64,000 bases of DNA from Cyanobacteria bacterium SBLK (lineage in GTDB: Bacteria; Cyanobacteriota; Cyanobacteriia; Cyanobacteriales; Spirulinaceae), in NCBI GenBank assembly GCA_017746715.1, contig JAGHZQ010000065.1, positions 1 to 64,000 on the forward strand, written 5' to 3'. Below, one piece after another: positions 1-7,697 of the stretch. The notes beneath the pieces were generated by a model. It searched no databases and was not told the origin of the DNA. It worked only from the letters and a program-made list of their open reading frames with translations. A program made the position numbers and the translations under genes. Position 1 is the first letter of the stretch, and every line of letters starts with the position of its first letter.

Positions 1-108
1 ATCGTACATGGTGAGCAGCCCCTCTTGCCTCCCCTCCTGCTCTCCCCCTCTTGGGAGGGGGCTGGGGGGTGGGTCGGGTTTGAGGCGGGAAGGTTGAAGT
101 TGAACCAT
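1..108 (-). CDS. Uma2 family protein, N-terminal part only (cut by window edge)
   Basis: Hand translation gives 36 codons starting MVQLQP and ending LLTMYD at the window edge. This is closely similar to the first 32 residues of the complete Uma2 protein encoded at 6575-7498 (MVQLQP...LPTMYD), and the similarity continues about 20 bases upstream of the start codon. The two genes are therefore recent duplicates. Uma2 (DUF820) proteins have a PD-(D/E)XK nuclease-like fold and are abundant in cyanobacteria; their role is mostly unknown. The domain itself lies outside the window, so integrity cannot be judged. Confidence 0.7.
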   Translation of the reverse strand, partial: MVQLQPSRLKPDPPPSPLPRGGEQEGRQEGLLTMYD

Positions 109-425
109 AGCTCGAAAATCAGAGGAGGGTCTCTCTATTCTAATACAGATGTTGCGATCGCATCGATCGTATCTTTCCAACCCGATCGATGCGATCGCTC
201 ACAATCCCCCAACCCGATTGATGCAATCGCAATTGTTTTGAATTTATATTCAAAATCTGGAAAAAAACTTTAATATAGTAGGTTGGGTTGCGTGCCTACG
301 GCTAAAGCCACGCTACGCGAACAACCCAACAATTGTAACTCACAAAAAACACACGACGCAAACACAAAGATCGATCTTCTTCTCAGTAAGAATACATCTA
401 GCCTTTCATTTTCAGGAGTATACCT
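109..425. other. Intergenic stretch with HIP1 sites and a hairpin repeat
   Basis: No gene is supported here. The left third holds several HIP1 or HIP1-like octamers together with AACCCGAT-type words that recur upstream of the peptide genes. A hairpin repeat sits in the middle. The right part is AT-rich, lies immediately downstream of the first cysteine-rich peptide gene, and shows no clear intrinsic terminator. Confidence 0.6.
281..330. repeat. Hairpin repeat with GTTGGGTTG arms
   Basis: The 9-base arms GTTGGGTTG (282-290) and CAACCCAAC (322-330) are perfectly complementary and enclose about 31 bases rich in GCGTGCC/CGCTACGCG words. This form is common among dispersed cyanobacterial intergenic repeats. 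It lies downstream of the peptide genes and could stop or stabilise their transcript, but it has no T-run. Confidence 0.6.
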
Positions 426-629
426 TCAGCAATAAGGACAATTATACAAAATACAACACACGCTGAGAGGATAAACTGTTCGACACCAATCACAGGTACT
501 TAATGATTGTAAAAAGCCATCCTTCTGAGGGTTCTCTTGATGACTTCCAGCCAATCCTTCCAATGTTTCTGCGGGAAGGATTTTTTTTGTAGTTTTTGGT
601 AGAGTAGGTTTTTTTGAATGGAATAGCAT
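426..629 (-). CDS. Cysteine-rich exported peptide precursor 1 (putative bacteriocin-like)
   Basis: The product is 67 residues. Residues 1-29 are a Lys-rich leader ending LPAETLEGLAGS, with hydrophobic residues at -4, -7 and -12 from the Gly-Ser, the classic layout of double-glycine leaders cut by C39 peptidases. Residues 30-67 form the presumed core with six cysteines (46, 49, 58, 59, 64, 67) spaced C-x2-C-x8-CC-x4-C-x2-C. The leader is identical to that of precursor 2 while the core differs. A C39 peptidase transporter gene lies upstream on the same strand. No clear Shine-Dalgarno is seen. A spurious frame is the main alternative, but the cysteine spacing shared with precursor 2 argues against it. 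Confidence 0.7.
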   Translation of the reverse strand: MLFHSKKPTLPKTTKKILPAETLEGLAGSHQENPQKDGFLQSLSTCDWCRTVYPLSVCCILYNCPYC

Positions 630-702
630 TGGTTTTACCGTCGATCGACAATCGTAAATTACCCGATCGGTTTTTTCCTTTCAACGATCGCGATCGCAAC
701 AC
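533..702. repeat. Leader-plus-upstream repeat, copy A
   Basis: About 170 bases covering the leader codons of precursor 1 and the HIP1-rich DNA before it match copy B (1161-1331) with only a few differences, one being the length of a T-run. The match stops where the core codons begin. Shorter, more diverged pieces of the same upstream DNA recur at about 790-893 and 1741-1830. Confidence 0.85.
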
Positions 703-1056
703 GATCGCTCCTAACCAAAATAGCACGCGCGATCGCTCACAATTCTCCAACCCGATAAATGCGATCGCGTTTCCACGAGTTCTCAATTTGGAATAGCATT
801 AGTTTTTTCTGGAAAACATCGCGACGATATCACCCGATCGTTTTTTTCCTTTCGACGATCGCGATCGCAACACATCGACAATCGCAAGCAGCACAAAGCA
901 TAACAAATGATGCTCGCACTACCGAAACCCTTGGATCGAGCGTAGTGCGAGCGTCTCGCTCCCTAGCTTTTTGATTACAGTGAATTTCCGGATTTGATAT
1001 TACTCTCTTCAGGGACAAATCTTCAGAACAAGAATAAGAACAAAAACCATGAACTA
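630..1056. other. Spacer between precursors 1 and 2, with a fossil copy of the repeat
   Basis: No intact gene is seen. Positions 680-770 repeat the HIP1-rich spacer found again at 1805-1910. On the minus strand, positions 799-737 start like a precursor (Met-Leu-Phe-Gln) but run at once into codons for RDRIYRVG, the same residues that end the neighbouring transporter, and then stop after 20 codons. A hairpin with arms GCTCGCACTA (912-921) and TAGTGCGAGC (943-952) follows. Confidence 0.6.
912..952. repeat. Inverted repeat, 10-base arms
   Basis: GCTCGCACTA at 912-921 is the exact reverse complement of TAGTGCGAGC at 943-952, with a 21-base loop. It lies between precursors 2 and 1 on the transcribed strand. 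No T-run follows on the minus strand, so a dispersed repeat is more likely than a terminator. Confidence 0.6.
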
Positions 1057-1257
1057 TCAACAACAATTATAATAAAGACAACAAAAGTCGCTAGGATAAT
1101 ATATACTGCAATAATCGCAGAAACTAGAGTTTGATTTTAAGTCGAAACTTTTATGATAGTTTTCTTGATGACTTCCAGCCAATCCTTCCAATGTTTCTGC
1201 GGGAAGGATTTTTTTTGTAGTTTTTGGTAGAGTAGGTTTTTTTGAATGGAATAGCAT
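1057..1257 (-). CDS. Cysteine-rich exported peptide precursor 2 (putative bacteriocin-like)
   Basis: The product is 66 residues. Residues 1-33 are identical to precursor 1, including the cleavage motif ETLEGLAGS. The core then diverges but keeps six cysteines (47, 50, 59, 60, 65, 66) as C-x2-C-x8-CC-x4-CC. It also keeps a Tyr-Pro between the second and third cysteines and a Tyr-Asn before the fifth. A constant leader with a variable core whose cysteines are conserved is the pattern of diversified ribosomal peptides exported through C39 transporters. It is the middle gene of three in the same direction. Whether the core is disulphide-bonded or enzymatically modified cannot be told. Confidence 0.7.
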   Translation of the reverse strand: MLFHSKKPTLPKTTKKILPAETLEGLAGSHQENYHKSFDLKSNSSFCDYCSIYYPSDFCCLYYNCC

Positions 1258-1331
1258 TGGTTTTACTGTCGATCGACAATCGTAAATTACCCGATCGGTT
1301 TTTTTTCTTTCAACGATCGCGATCGCAACAC
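1161..1331. repeat. Leader-plus-upstream repeat, copy B
   Basis: This is the near-identical partner of the block at 533-702. It covers the leader codons of precursor 2 and about 75 bases of upstream DNA ending in the double HIP1-like CGATCGCGATCGC. Downstream on the minus strand the two copies part where the core begins. Confidence 0.85.
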
Positions 1332-1602
1332 ATTGACAATTGCAAGCAGCGATCGCTACCCAACTCGATCAATGCGATCGCGTTTACACAAGTTCTTAAT
1401 GCGGAAATGCGATCGCCTAAAAAGGTGGTATTAAAAAGGTGGTTTCAGGTATCAAAACCTCAAAAAAAAGTGTGGGTTTTGGCAATCGGGAGGGAGCTTG
1501 CAATCCTATCCTGTTAATGCAAAACTTTGCAAGTTCGCAAGTACTCAAATCACGCACGCCCAGTGTTTCGGATTACTCTGGAGCTCGGTTTCCGATTACT
1601 CA
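1258..1602. other. Spacer between precursors 3 and 2
   Basis: No intact gene is seen. The part nearest precursor 2 is the repeat block. Next to it, on the minus strand, codons for RDRIDRVG followed by a stop (about 1355-1385) echo the transporter's C-terminal RIYRVG. The rest (1400-1600) contains a match to the precursor word TCCGAAACACTGG (around 1565-1577), but a stop codon directly precedes it in the matching frame. It looks like decayed precursor DNA. Confidence 0.5.
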
Positions 1603-1749
1603 TCATAAACAGCAAAATTCAATCTGCCATCTGCAACAAAACAGGTTTCCTCCCGTCAACCCTTCCAGTGTTTCGGATTTTAGTTTGATTTTTTTGGTTG
1701 GTTTCTTTGGGGAGTCTACTTCTTTGTAGTTCTTTTTGAGAAATAGCAT
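1603..1749 (-). CDS. Cysteine-rich exported peptide precursor 3, canonical double-glycine leader
   Basis: Hand translation of the minus strand gives 48 residues starting MLFLKKNYKE and stopping at TGA. Residues 23-34 read LKSETLEGLTGG, a textbook double-glycine cleavage site with Leu at -4, -7 and -12. The 14-residue core after it (NLFCCRWQIEFCCL) has two Cys-Cys pairs spaced CC-x6-CC. The first three residues, the PKKPTKKI-like stretch and ETLEGL align with precursors 1 and 2, so this is a diverged member of the same family. It is the precursor nearest the transporters (128 bases after the second one). Confidence 0.65.
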   Translation of the reverse strand: MLFLKKNYKEVDSPKKPTKKIKLKSETLEGLTGGNLFCCRWQIEFCCL

Positions 1750-1877
1750 TTTTTTTCCTCTTCATGACCTACCTACAGTACCCGATTGTTTTTGTCCTTT
1801 CAACGATCGCCATCTCTCCCAACCCACGATCGCGATCGCAACACGATCGCTCCTAACCAAAGTAGCACGCGCGATCG

Positions 1878-3926
1878 CTACCCAACCCGATAAATGCGAT
1901 CGCACCTTTCCATCGTACTCTGCCGATGGGCCACCACCACCCGCGTAATCTGCAAATCTGCCAAACTCTGCATGACCCAAGCCTGGGTGGGATTGTCCAA
2001 AGACGAAGTTGCCTCATCAAAAAGCAAAATTCGGGGTTTGCGTACCAAAGCACGGGCAATGAATAATCGCTGTCGTTGACCTCCCGACAAATTGCCTCCC
2101 GCCTCAGAAATATGCGTATACATCTGCATGGGCATCTCTGCAATCTCGTCGGCAATTCCTGCCAAGCGTGCCGCCTCCCATGCCTCATCAAGGGTAATTG
2201 CCGCACCTCCAGCAATAATTTCCCAAATCGAACCGCTCGTTAAACGACTGTTCTGCAAAACCGTACCTAACTGAGCGCGCACCGCACCAATATCCAAGCG
2301 TTCCAAATCGCGATCGCCATACAAAACCCGCCCCCGAGTTGGCTTTTCAAACCCCAACAGCAGGCGCGCGATGGTGGATTTTCCGCCCCCACTGGGTCCG
2401 GCAATACCGATAAACTCTCCCGGTTGCGCCTCGAGGGTAAAATCCTCCAAAACCCAAGGACTCTCGGCACTGTAGCGAAAAGAAACGCGATCGAGTTTCA
2501 ACGCCCCGGACAAAATCCCCGGATCGTCCCCTTGGTTGTGGGTTTCCGGGACTGCCTGCAAAATGGGTTCGGCACGCTCCCACAATACCGCGATTTCCAA
2601 AACATCAATTAACGTATTGCTGAGACCGGTTGCCGCCCCTACAAAAGTACCAAACGCCGCATAGAACGCCAAAAATTGCCCCGCTGAGAGCCGAGAGGAG
2701 GCAACGAGAGGGACGGTGAAGGAAAAGAGGGCGATCGCAGAGATAACGGGCATGGCAACATTAAACAGTGCCAGAAAGTCTTCAATCTGTTGGGTGGAGA
2801 GTTTGAGGCGCATTTCCCGCGCGTAGTTTTTCGCCCAAACGCCGAAAGCGCGGTCTTCAGCTGCTGCGACCCGTAATTTCGAGATACCGTTGAGGGTTTG
2901 TACCGTCAAGCCGAGAATTTTGCCGCTTAGTTCTTGTAAGGCTTTAAATTTGCGACGGGTCATTAAACCTGCAACTACCGTCACTGCAACGGTAACGAGA
3001 GCGATCGCGAGAGCAACGCCAGCGAGGGTGCTACTGTAGTAAAACAAGAGCCCCAGATTGAGCAAAGAAAACAGGCTAGAGAGTAGAGTGGTGGTAATGG
3101 CTCCATTGAGGCGATCGTAAATTTGCCGGATCGCCGAGGCGCGATTGTCGATATCGCCACTGGGGTATTGCCGAAAAAATGCCGCTTCTAACTTTAACAA
3201 CCGATCCCAGATGGCAGCCTGTACGTCCGCACCGGCCGCCGTTTGCAAGCGCAGAGTGAGGATGTCCCGAGTCAGTTGCAAGATTGTCGCCGCAAAACCA
3301 GCCGCCAGTAACCCCGTCCCCATTTGCCACAATAGAATTCTGTCACCATTGGGAATGACAGAATCTACCAAAACTGCCGTCGCTTGGGGAACGAGCATCC
3401 CTGCAATAGAAACCAAGACCCCCCAAAGGACGACCCGAGCCATATCCCCATAGCGATCGCGCAAGGCAAATTGCAACAAGTCGAGGGGAGAAATGGGGCG
3501 ATCGCCGAAAGGTCGATAAAACGTATAGGCATGAGGAGAAAGCGATCGAGCGGTACTGTAGCCGACGGGAATGCGCTTAAAACTCACGGGATCGAAGATT
3601 TGATAGCGATGGCCTCTCTTATCCGGCAAAAGGGCGACGGGACGAGCATCCGAGTTTTGCGGGGTTGTGTCGGTCTCGGTTTCAACGAAGCCTAAGAGGG
3701 GACCGAGATCGGATTGCCACCATCCGGCATCGAGACTGATGCGCCTCACCTGAAAGCCAGAAGCACGAGCGATCGCTTCAGGTGAGTTCTTTCTGGGAGC
3801 TTTTTGAATGGCGATGCCCGAGGCTCTGCCTACAGCTCCCATTGCGATAAGTAGAGGCGTATCCCCGGCGATCGCCTCGATCTTGGGGTTGAGGATGGAA
3901 GTGAGTTCTCGGAATGCCTCATTCAT
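1878..3926 (-). CDS. NHLM-type bacteriocin ABC transporter, ATP-binding/permease (second subunit)
   Basis: This 682-residue half-transporter has about 165 N-terminal cytosolic residues without a C39 triad, a six-helix membrane domain (about 165-450), and an ATPase domain. Visible motifs are Walker A GPSGGGKST (about 510), signature LSGGQRQR (about 610), Walker B ILLFDEATS and the H-loop VVVAHRQS. The layout matches the second transporter of NHLM bacteriocin systems, which pairs with a C39-containing partner, here encoded 320 bases upstream. The protein ends abruptly at CDRIYRVG, roughly 25-30 residues earlier than such ATPases usually end, and the last codons lie in a sequence repeated before the peptide genes. 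All catalytic motifs are retained. Confidence 0.85.
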   Translation of the reverse strand: MNEAFRELTSILNPKIEAIAGDTPLLIAMGAVGRASGIAIQKAPRKNSPEAIARASGFQVRRISLDAGWWQSDLGPLLGFVETETDTTPQNSDARPVALLPDKRGHRYQIFDPVSFKRIPVGYSTARSLSPHAYTFYRPFGDRPISPLDLLQFALRDRYGDMARVVLWGVLVSIAGMLVPQATAVLVDSVIPNGDRILLWQMGTGLLAAGFAATILQLTRDILTLRLQTAAGADVQAAIWDRLLKLEAAFFRQYPSGDIDNRASAIRQIYDRLNGAITTTLLSSLFSLLNLGLLFYYSSTLAGVALAIALVTVAVTVVAGLMTRRKFKALQELSGKILGLTVQTLNGISKLRVAAAEDRAFGVWAKNYAREMRLKLSTQQIEDFLALFNVAMPVISAIALFSFTVPLVASSRLSAGQFLAFYAAFGTFVGAATGLSNTLIDVLEIAVLWERAEPILQAVPETHNQGDDPGILSGALKLDRVSFRYSAESPWVLEDFTLEAQPGEFIGIAGPSGGGKSTIARLLLGFEKPTRGRVLYGDRDLERLDIGAVRAQLGTVLQNSRLTSGSIWEIIAGGAAITLDEAWEAARLAGIADEIAEMPMQMYTHISEAGGNLSGGQRQRLFIARALVRKPRILLFDEATSSLDNPTQAWVMQSLADLQITRVVVAHRQSTMERCDRIYRVG

Positions 3927-4246
3927 AGTTGGCGAGAGTTGCTAATGACTCCCTACTATATCTCTCGATCGCCCAGTAAAAAAGCGAAAAGCAGGATCTC
4001 ATCGGGTAAAGATATCTATCGGACAAAGCACGGCGATCGCCTATCGCAGGGCGCGCCTATATTGACAAAAATAAGGACTGTCTCTAATATTACATTAAAG
4101 TGTAACTATTATGGAATAGTTCGGGTTTAATCATTATATCAAATTCGGATAATTGTTCGAACTTAGCTTTTCTTGCAAAATTCTTCTTCCCCCGCTCCCC
4201 CTGCTTCCTCTGCTCCCTCTGCTCTCTCACCGAGAAATATGGTGAT
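3927..4246. other. Gap between the two transporter genes
   Basis: This 320-base gap contains HIP1 sites, a pyrimidine run of CTCCCTCTG-like words (about 4190-4230) and a strong promoter-like sequence that points rightwards, against the transporter genes. I see no gene. The spacing makes it possible that the second transporter gene has its own promoter. Confidence 0.5.
4062..4090 (+). promoter_or_regulatory. Sigma-70 consensus-like promoter antisense to the transporter
   Basis: TTGACA (4062-4067) and TAATAT (4085-4090) are separated by exactly 17 bases, close to the ideal housekeeping promoter. It faces the 3' end of the C39 transporter gene, so a transcript would be antisense to that gene or a short non-coding RNA. 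No gene starts on the plus strand downstream. A chance match in AT-rich DNA is possible. Confidence 0.45.
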
Positions 4247-6433
4247 TCAAGCGGATTTGATATTACTCGCCCCCAACAAATTGCGATAAACTCCCTCAAT
4301 CTCGCATAACTCCTCATGCTTGCCGCGTTGCACCACCCGACCGCGATCGCAGACAATAATCTCATCGGCATCAACAATGGTACTCAAGCGATGCGCCGCC
4401 ACGACGCAACTGCACCCCCGCCGCTGCAAGTTCTCCACTAACTGCATTTCCGTCTCTACATCTAAGGCACTCGTTGCTTCATCCAACACTAAAATCGCGG
4501 GATCGTTGACCAAAGCGCGGGCAATTTCCAACCGCTGACGCTGACCCCCGCTCAAATTGGCGCTCCCCTCTAATAAATGACCGTCATATCCGCCCAACTG
4601 CTCCATGACGACATCATGAATGAGTGCATCCTTGCAAGCACGAATTAATTGTTCCTCCGGCACGTTCTTATCCCATAAAGTGAGGTTTTCCCGCACCGTT
4701 CCCTCAAACTGAAAGATATCTTGTTCCACCAAAGCCAGCGATCGCCCCAGCACCTGGCGGGGAATCTCCCCCCGAAGCATCCCATCCAGCAAAATTTCTC
4801 CCTGCCAAGGTTGATATAAACCGCAAATCAAGCGCAAGATCGTAGATTTTCCCGAACCCGTCGCCCCCACCAAAGCCACGCGCTGCCCCGGTTCGATCGC
4901 CAGACTAAAATTCTCGATTAAAGGGGGATCGATAGGAGAATAACCAAAGGTAATATTTTTCACTTCAATGCGTCCTTTGAGGCGATCGCCTAAACCGAGA
5001 TCGCTCTTCTGTTGGCTTTCTCCCTCGGTTTCCGTGGCATAGACCCGCATCAATTCCGGATCGAGGTCATTATTCAAGGCATCATCCAAACGAGCCAAGT
5101 CACCTTGCAATGTTTGCAATAGGCTGGCAAACCCCACTAATGTATTCACCGGACGCTGAAATTGCAACATCAAGGCTTGAAACGCCACTAACATCCCGAT
5201 GGTCAATTCTCCCGCTATCACCCGCATCCCGCCGATCGCTAAAATCAGTACGGTAGAAATTGCCGTTAATAATGTCGGCATCATCCCCAAAATGCGATCG
5301 TATACGGCAAGTTCCTGTTGCAAGTTAGTCGTGCGGGCGTAATATCCCGACCAACGGGCAAAAAAATCTGACTCCAAACCCAACGCCTTGAGGGTTTCGA
5401 TACTCTGAATCGCAGAAATGCCTATTCCGGTCATGCTGCCCATATCCTGCACTAATCGCAGATTTGCATCGATGCGTTTTCGTGCCATCCATTGTAACGC
5501 AAAGATATTCGCGATCGCCGCTCCCACCCCGATTAAAGTCAGCATCGGGTCGTAAAGCCACAAAACAATACCATAGAACGCAACCATCACCGCATCGATG
5601 GCCGTCGTTGCCAACTGTCCCGATAACACCTCTGCAACCCGCGTATTAATCTCTACCCGAGTGCCAATTTCTCCCGCAAACCGTTGGGCGTAAAAACGTG
5701 CGGGTAAATGCAGGACGTGCTGATAAAATCGAGCTGACATCTCCACGGCTAATTTCACTTTAAATTTGCGTAACAGGCGCAGGCGCAGCAGAGTGAGGGC
5801 GCTTTGTACCAAAGCAACGATCGCCATGCCTGCCAACAACGGCTGTGCCCAATCCGTCATCTTTTGCACGAGAATGCGATCGACAAAAATCTGGCTAAAA
5901 ACCGGCAGTGCCAATCCCGGTACGACCAAGAGAAATCCCGCCGCAATTAAATATAAAATTGCGCCAAAGGAGCCTTGTAAGGGCTCCCGCAAAGACCGGA
6001 TAACATTGGGTTTTCGCCCCCCTTTGACGAAATCCGGTCCCGGTTTGATTTCCAGTAAAACCCCCGTGAAAGCGCGATCGAACTGCTGCCAAGAAACCTG
6101 TCGCCGTCCCCCTCCCGGATCGTTGAGATAGACTCGCTTGCGATCGCATCCCTCGACGACCAAAAAGTGATTGAAATTCCAAAATACAATAAATGGGGGC
6201 GTTTCGTGCCAAATCCCTTCCAGTTCGATCGCATAACCTTCCGCTTCCATGCCGTAGCGCTTGGCTGCCAGAAGGATTTGAGAGGCTTTTGAGCCATCCC
6301 TGGACACTCCGCATTCGACCCGCAACTCCGCTAAGGGGACGATGCGATCGTAGTAACCTAAAATAATGCCGAGGGCGGCTGCACCACATTCGACCGCCTC
6401 CATTTGGTTAACAATGGGAGTTTTGACGCGCAC
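4247..6433 (-). CDS. NHLM-type bacteriocin ABC transporter with N-terminal C39 peptidase
   Basis: This 728-residue protein combines a C39 cysteine peptidase, a membrane domain and an ATPase, so it would cut leader peptides at Gly-Gly-type sites and export the core. The peptidase residues are all present: Gln10, Cys16 in VECGAAAL, His89 in FNHFLVVEG and Asp105 in NDPGGG. The membrane helices span about 155-450. The ATPase has Walker A GATGSGKST (about 521), signature LSGGQRQR and Walker B ILVLDEATS. It is the first gene of the presumed export cluster; the three short precursors with double-glycine-type leaders downstream are its obvious candidate substrates. Confidence 0.9.
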   Translation of the reverse strand: MRVKTPIVNQMEAVECGAAALGIILGYYDRIVPLAELRVECGVSRDGSKASQILLAAKRYGMEAEGYAIELEGIWHETPPFIVFWNFNHFLVVEGCDRKRVYLNDPGGGRRQVSWQQFDRAFTGVLLEIKPGPDFVKGGRKPNVIRSLREPLQGSFGAILYLIAAGFLLVVPGLALPVFSQIFVDRILVQKMTDWAQPLLAGMAIVALVQSALTLLRLRLLRKFKVKLAVEMSARFYQHVLHLPARFYAQRFAGEIGTRVEINTRVAEVLSGQLATTAIDAVMVAFYGIVLWLYDPMLTLIGVGAAIANIFALQWMARKRIDANLRLVQDMGSMTGIGISAIQSIETLKALGLESDFFARWSGYYARTTNLQQELAVYDRILGMMPTLLTAISTVLILAIGGMRVIAGELTIGMLVAFQALMLQFQRPVNTLVGFASLLQTLQGDLARLDDALNNDLDPELMRVYATETEGESQQKSDLGLGDRLKGRIEVKNITFGYSPIDPPLIENFSLAIEPGQRVALVGATGSGKSTILRLICGLYQPWQGEILLDGMLRGEIPRQVLGRSLALVEQDIFQFEGTVRENLTLWDKNVPEEQLIRACKDALIHDVVMEQLGGYDGHLLEGSANLSGGQRQRLEIARALVNDPAILVLDEATSALDVETEMQLVENLQRRGCSCVVAAHRLSTIVDADEIIVCDRGRVVQRGKHEELCEIEGVYRNLLGASNIKSA

Positions 6434-6574
6434 GGGAAAATTTGAACTCTGAACGTTGAGGGAAAGCCTCTCATTTACCCTTTTAAGCCTAGCATGGAGG
6501 CCAAAGCGATCGCGATCGCTTTTGTTTTGTTTGTAGAGAGAAATAGATTGACACCGCGATCGCGCCAGCCAAAA

Positions 6575-7498
6575 TTAAAGCAAAGTATCGGGATCGATAC
6601 CGAGTTGTATCAGGCGATCGCGCAATTGTTGATTTTTCTTCTCTGCCTCTTCTGCGATCGCTTCAGCGCGATCGGCTCTTTGTTTTTCGAGGTCTTTTTC
6701 TCGTCGTTCTTTGTCCTTCTCTGAGAGTGCGCGATCGCGCTCATTTTCAGCAGAAATCGCTCTTTGTCGTTCTCGTTGTTTTTCCCTCGCTTCATAGTCA
6801 GCACGCTCATTGGCTGTAGAAATCCAATCCCCAAAACGATTGTAAAAGCGCAACCATACCCCCTCTGCCCCCTCATAACTTCCTTGCCACAATCCTAACC
6901 CCAAACCTAACTCTTCCAGCCATAATCTTCCCTCCTCTAAATCTAATTCTTCATATTCCCCCGACTGCAACACAAAACCCCTCAATTCGTTCTCATAGCG
7001 GTCATAAATAACATAATAAGGAACTTGTAAAATTTCCTCATACACCTCCCATTTTGTCGGTGGAGCCTTCTCTTTTTGTTCGGTTCTCCCCAAATCTTCA
7101 TCTTCCGTCCCGGGAGAAGCCAATTCTACCACCAAAAAAGGACTGATTTCTTCTTGCCAAATCAAATAACTCAAGCGCAACTCTTGCATATTTGTACTTT
7201 GTCTCGCCCCCAAGACCAAAAACCAATCCGGTCGCTTGTACCATTGAGTATGGGTGCGATCGTAGTAGAGATTCAAATCTTTGCCAATAAAATAATCAGT
7301 GCGAGGATAATGAGGAGATAGACAAGTTTGAGTCAACAAATTGGGTTGAAAGTCATGAAATTCGTCTGGCAAACCAGGCTCCTCCGGATCTTCGCTGGGT
7401 AAATCGTACATGGTGGGCAGTTCCCCCTCTTGCCTCCCCTCTTGGGAGGAGTTGGGGGATGGGTCGGGCTTGAGGGGGTTGGGTTGAAGTTGAACCAT
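6575..7498 (-). CDS. Uma2 family protein with charged coiled-coil tail
   Basis: The protein has 307 residues. The Uma2 (DUF820) domain covers about 40-215, with the PD-(D/E)XK-like elements PDWFLVL, FLVVELASP and the motif KWEVYEEILQVPYYVIYD. Residues 225-305 are an Arg/Glu/Lys-rich coiled coil, common in cyanobacterial members. The first 30 residues are encoded by a G/C-rich hairpin-like repeat, and Met30 could be the real start, but the same N-terminus recurs at the left edge. Cellular role unknown. Confidence 0.85.
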   Translation of the reverse strand: MVQLQPNPLKPDPSPNSSQEGRQEGELPTMYDLPSEDPEEPGLPDEFHDFQPNLLTQTCLSPHYPRTDYFIGKDLNLYYDRTHTQWYKRPDWFLVLGARQSTNMQELRLSYLIWQEEISPFLVVELASPGTEDEDLGRTEQKEKAPPTKWEVYEEILQVPYYVIYDRYENELRGFVLQSGEYEELDLEEGRLWLEELGLGLGLWQGSYEGAEGVWLRFYNRFGDWISTANERADYEAREKQRERQRAISAENERDRALSEKDKERREKDLEKQRADRAEAIAEEAEKKNQQLRDRLIQLGIDPDTLL

Positions 7499-7697
7499 GA
7501 GAGGAAAATCAGAAGAGGGTATCTAGAAACAAGTGTACCTCAACAATGAGAAAGGCGATCGCTCTCCCGTCCGATCGAGGCGATCTGCAATTTCCCACTT
7601 TATTTACTTTAAAACCCCCTAGCTTCTTTTCACAAAAAATAGCTAGGGAGGATCGAGGGGAAGCGAAACTCTCAATAATTCTACAACAGGTGAAAGA

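Noticed and set aside
25..273. Plus-strand frame of 82 codons at the left edge
   Set aside because: It is antisense to the Uma2 start and runs through HIP1-rich repeat DNA; no family resemblance.
614..974. Plus-strand frames opposite the precursor leaders
   Set aside because: They consist of HIP1 and repeat translation. The minus-strand frames have conserved cysteine spacing and these do not.
1440..1600. Possible fourth precursor around TCCGAAACACTGG on the minus strand
   Set aside because: A stop codon lies directly before the matching word in the same frame and no start or Gly-Gly motif is present; at most a fossil.
5895..6389. 164-codon frame inside the C39 transporter gene
   Set aside because: It is a shifted frame of the peptidase-coding region, which has all catalytic residues in the main frame.
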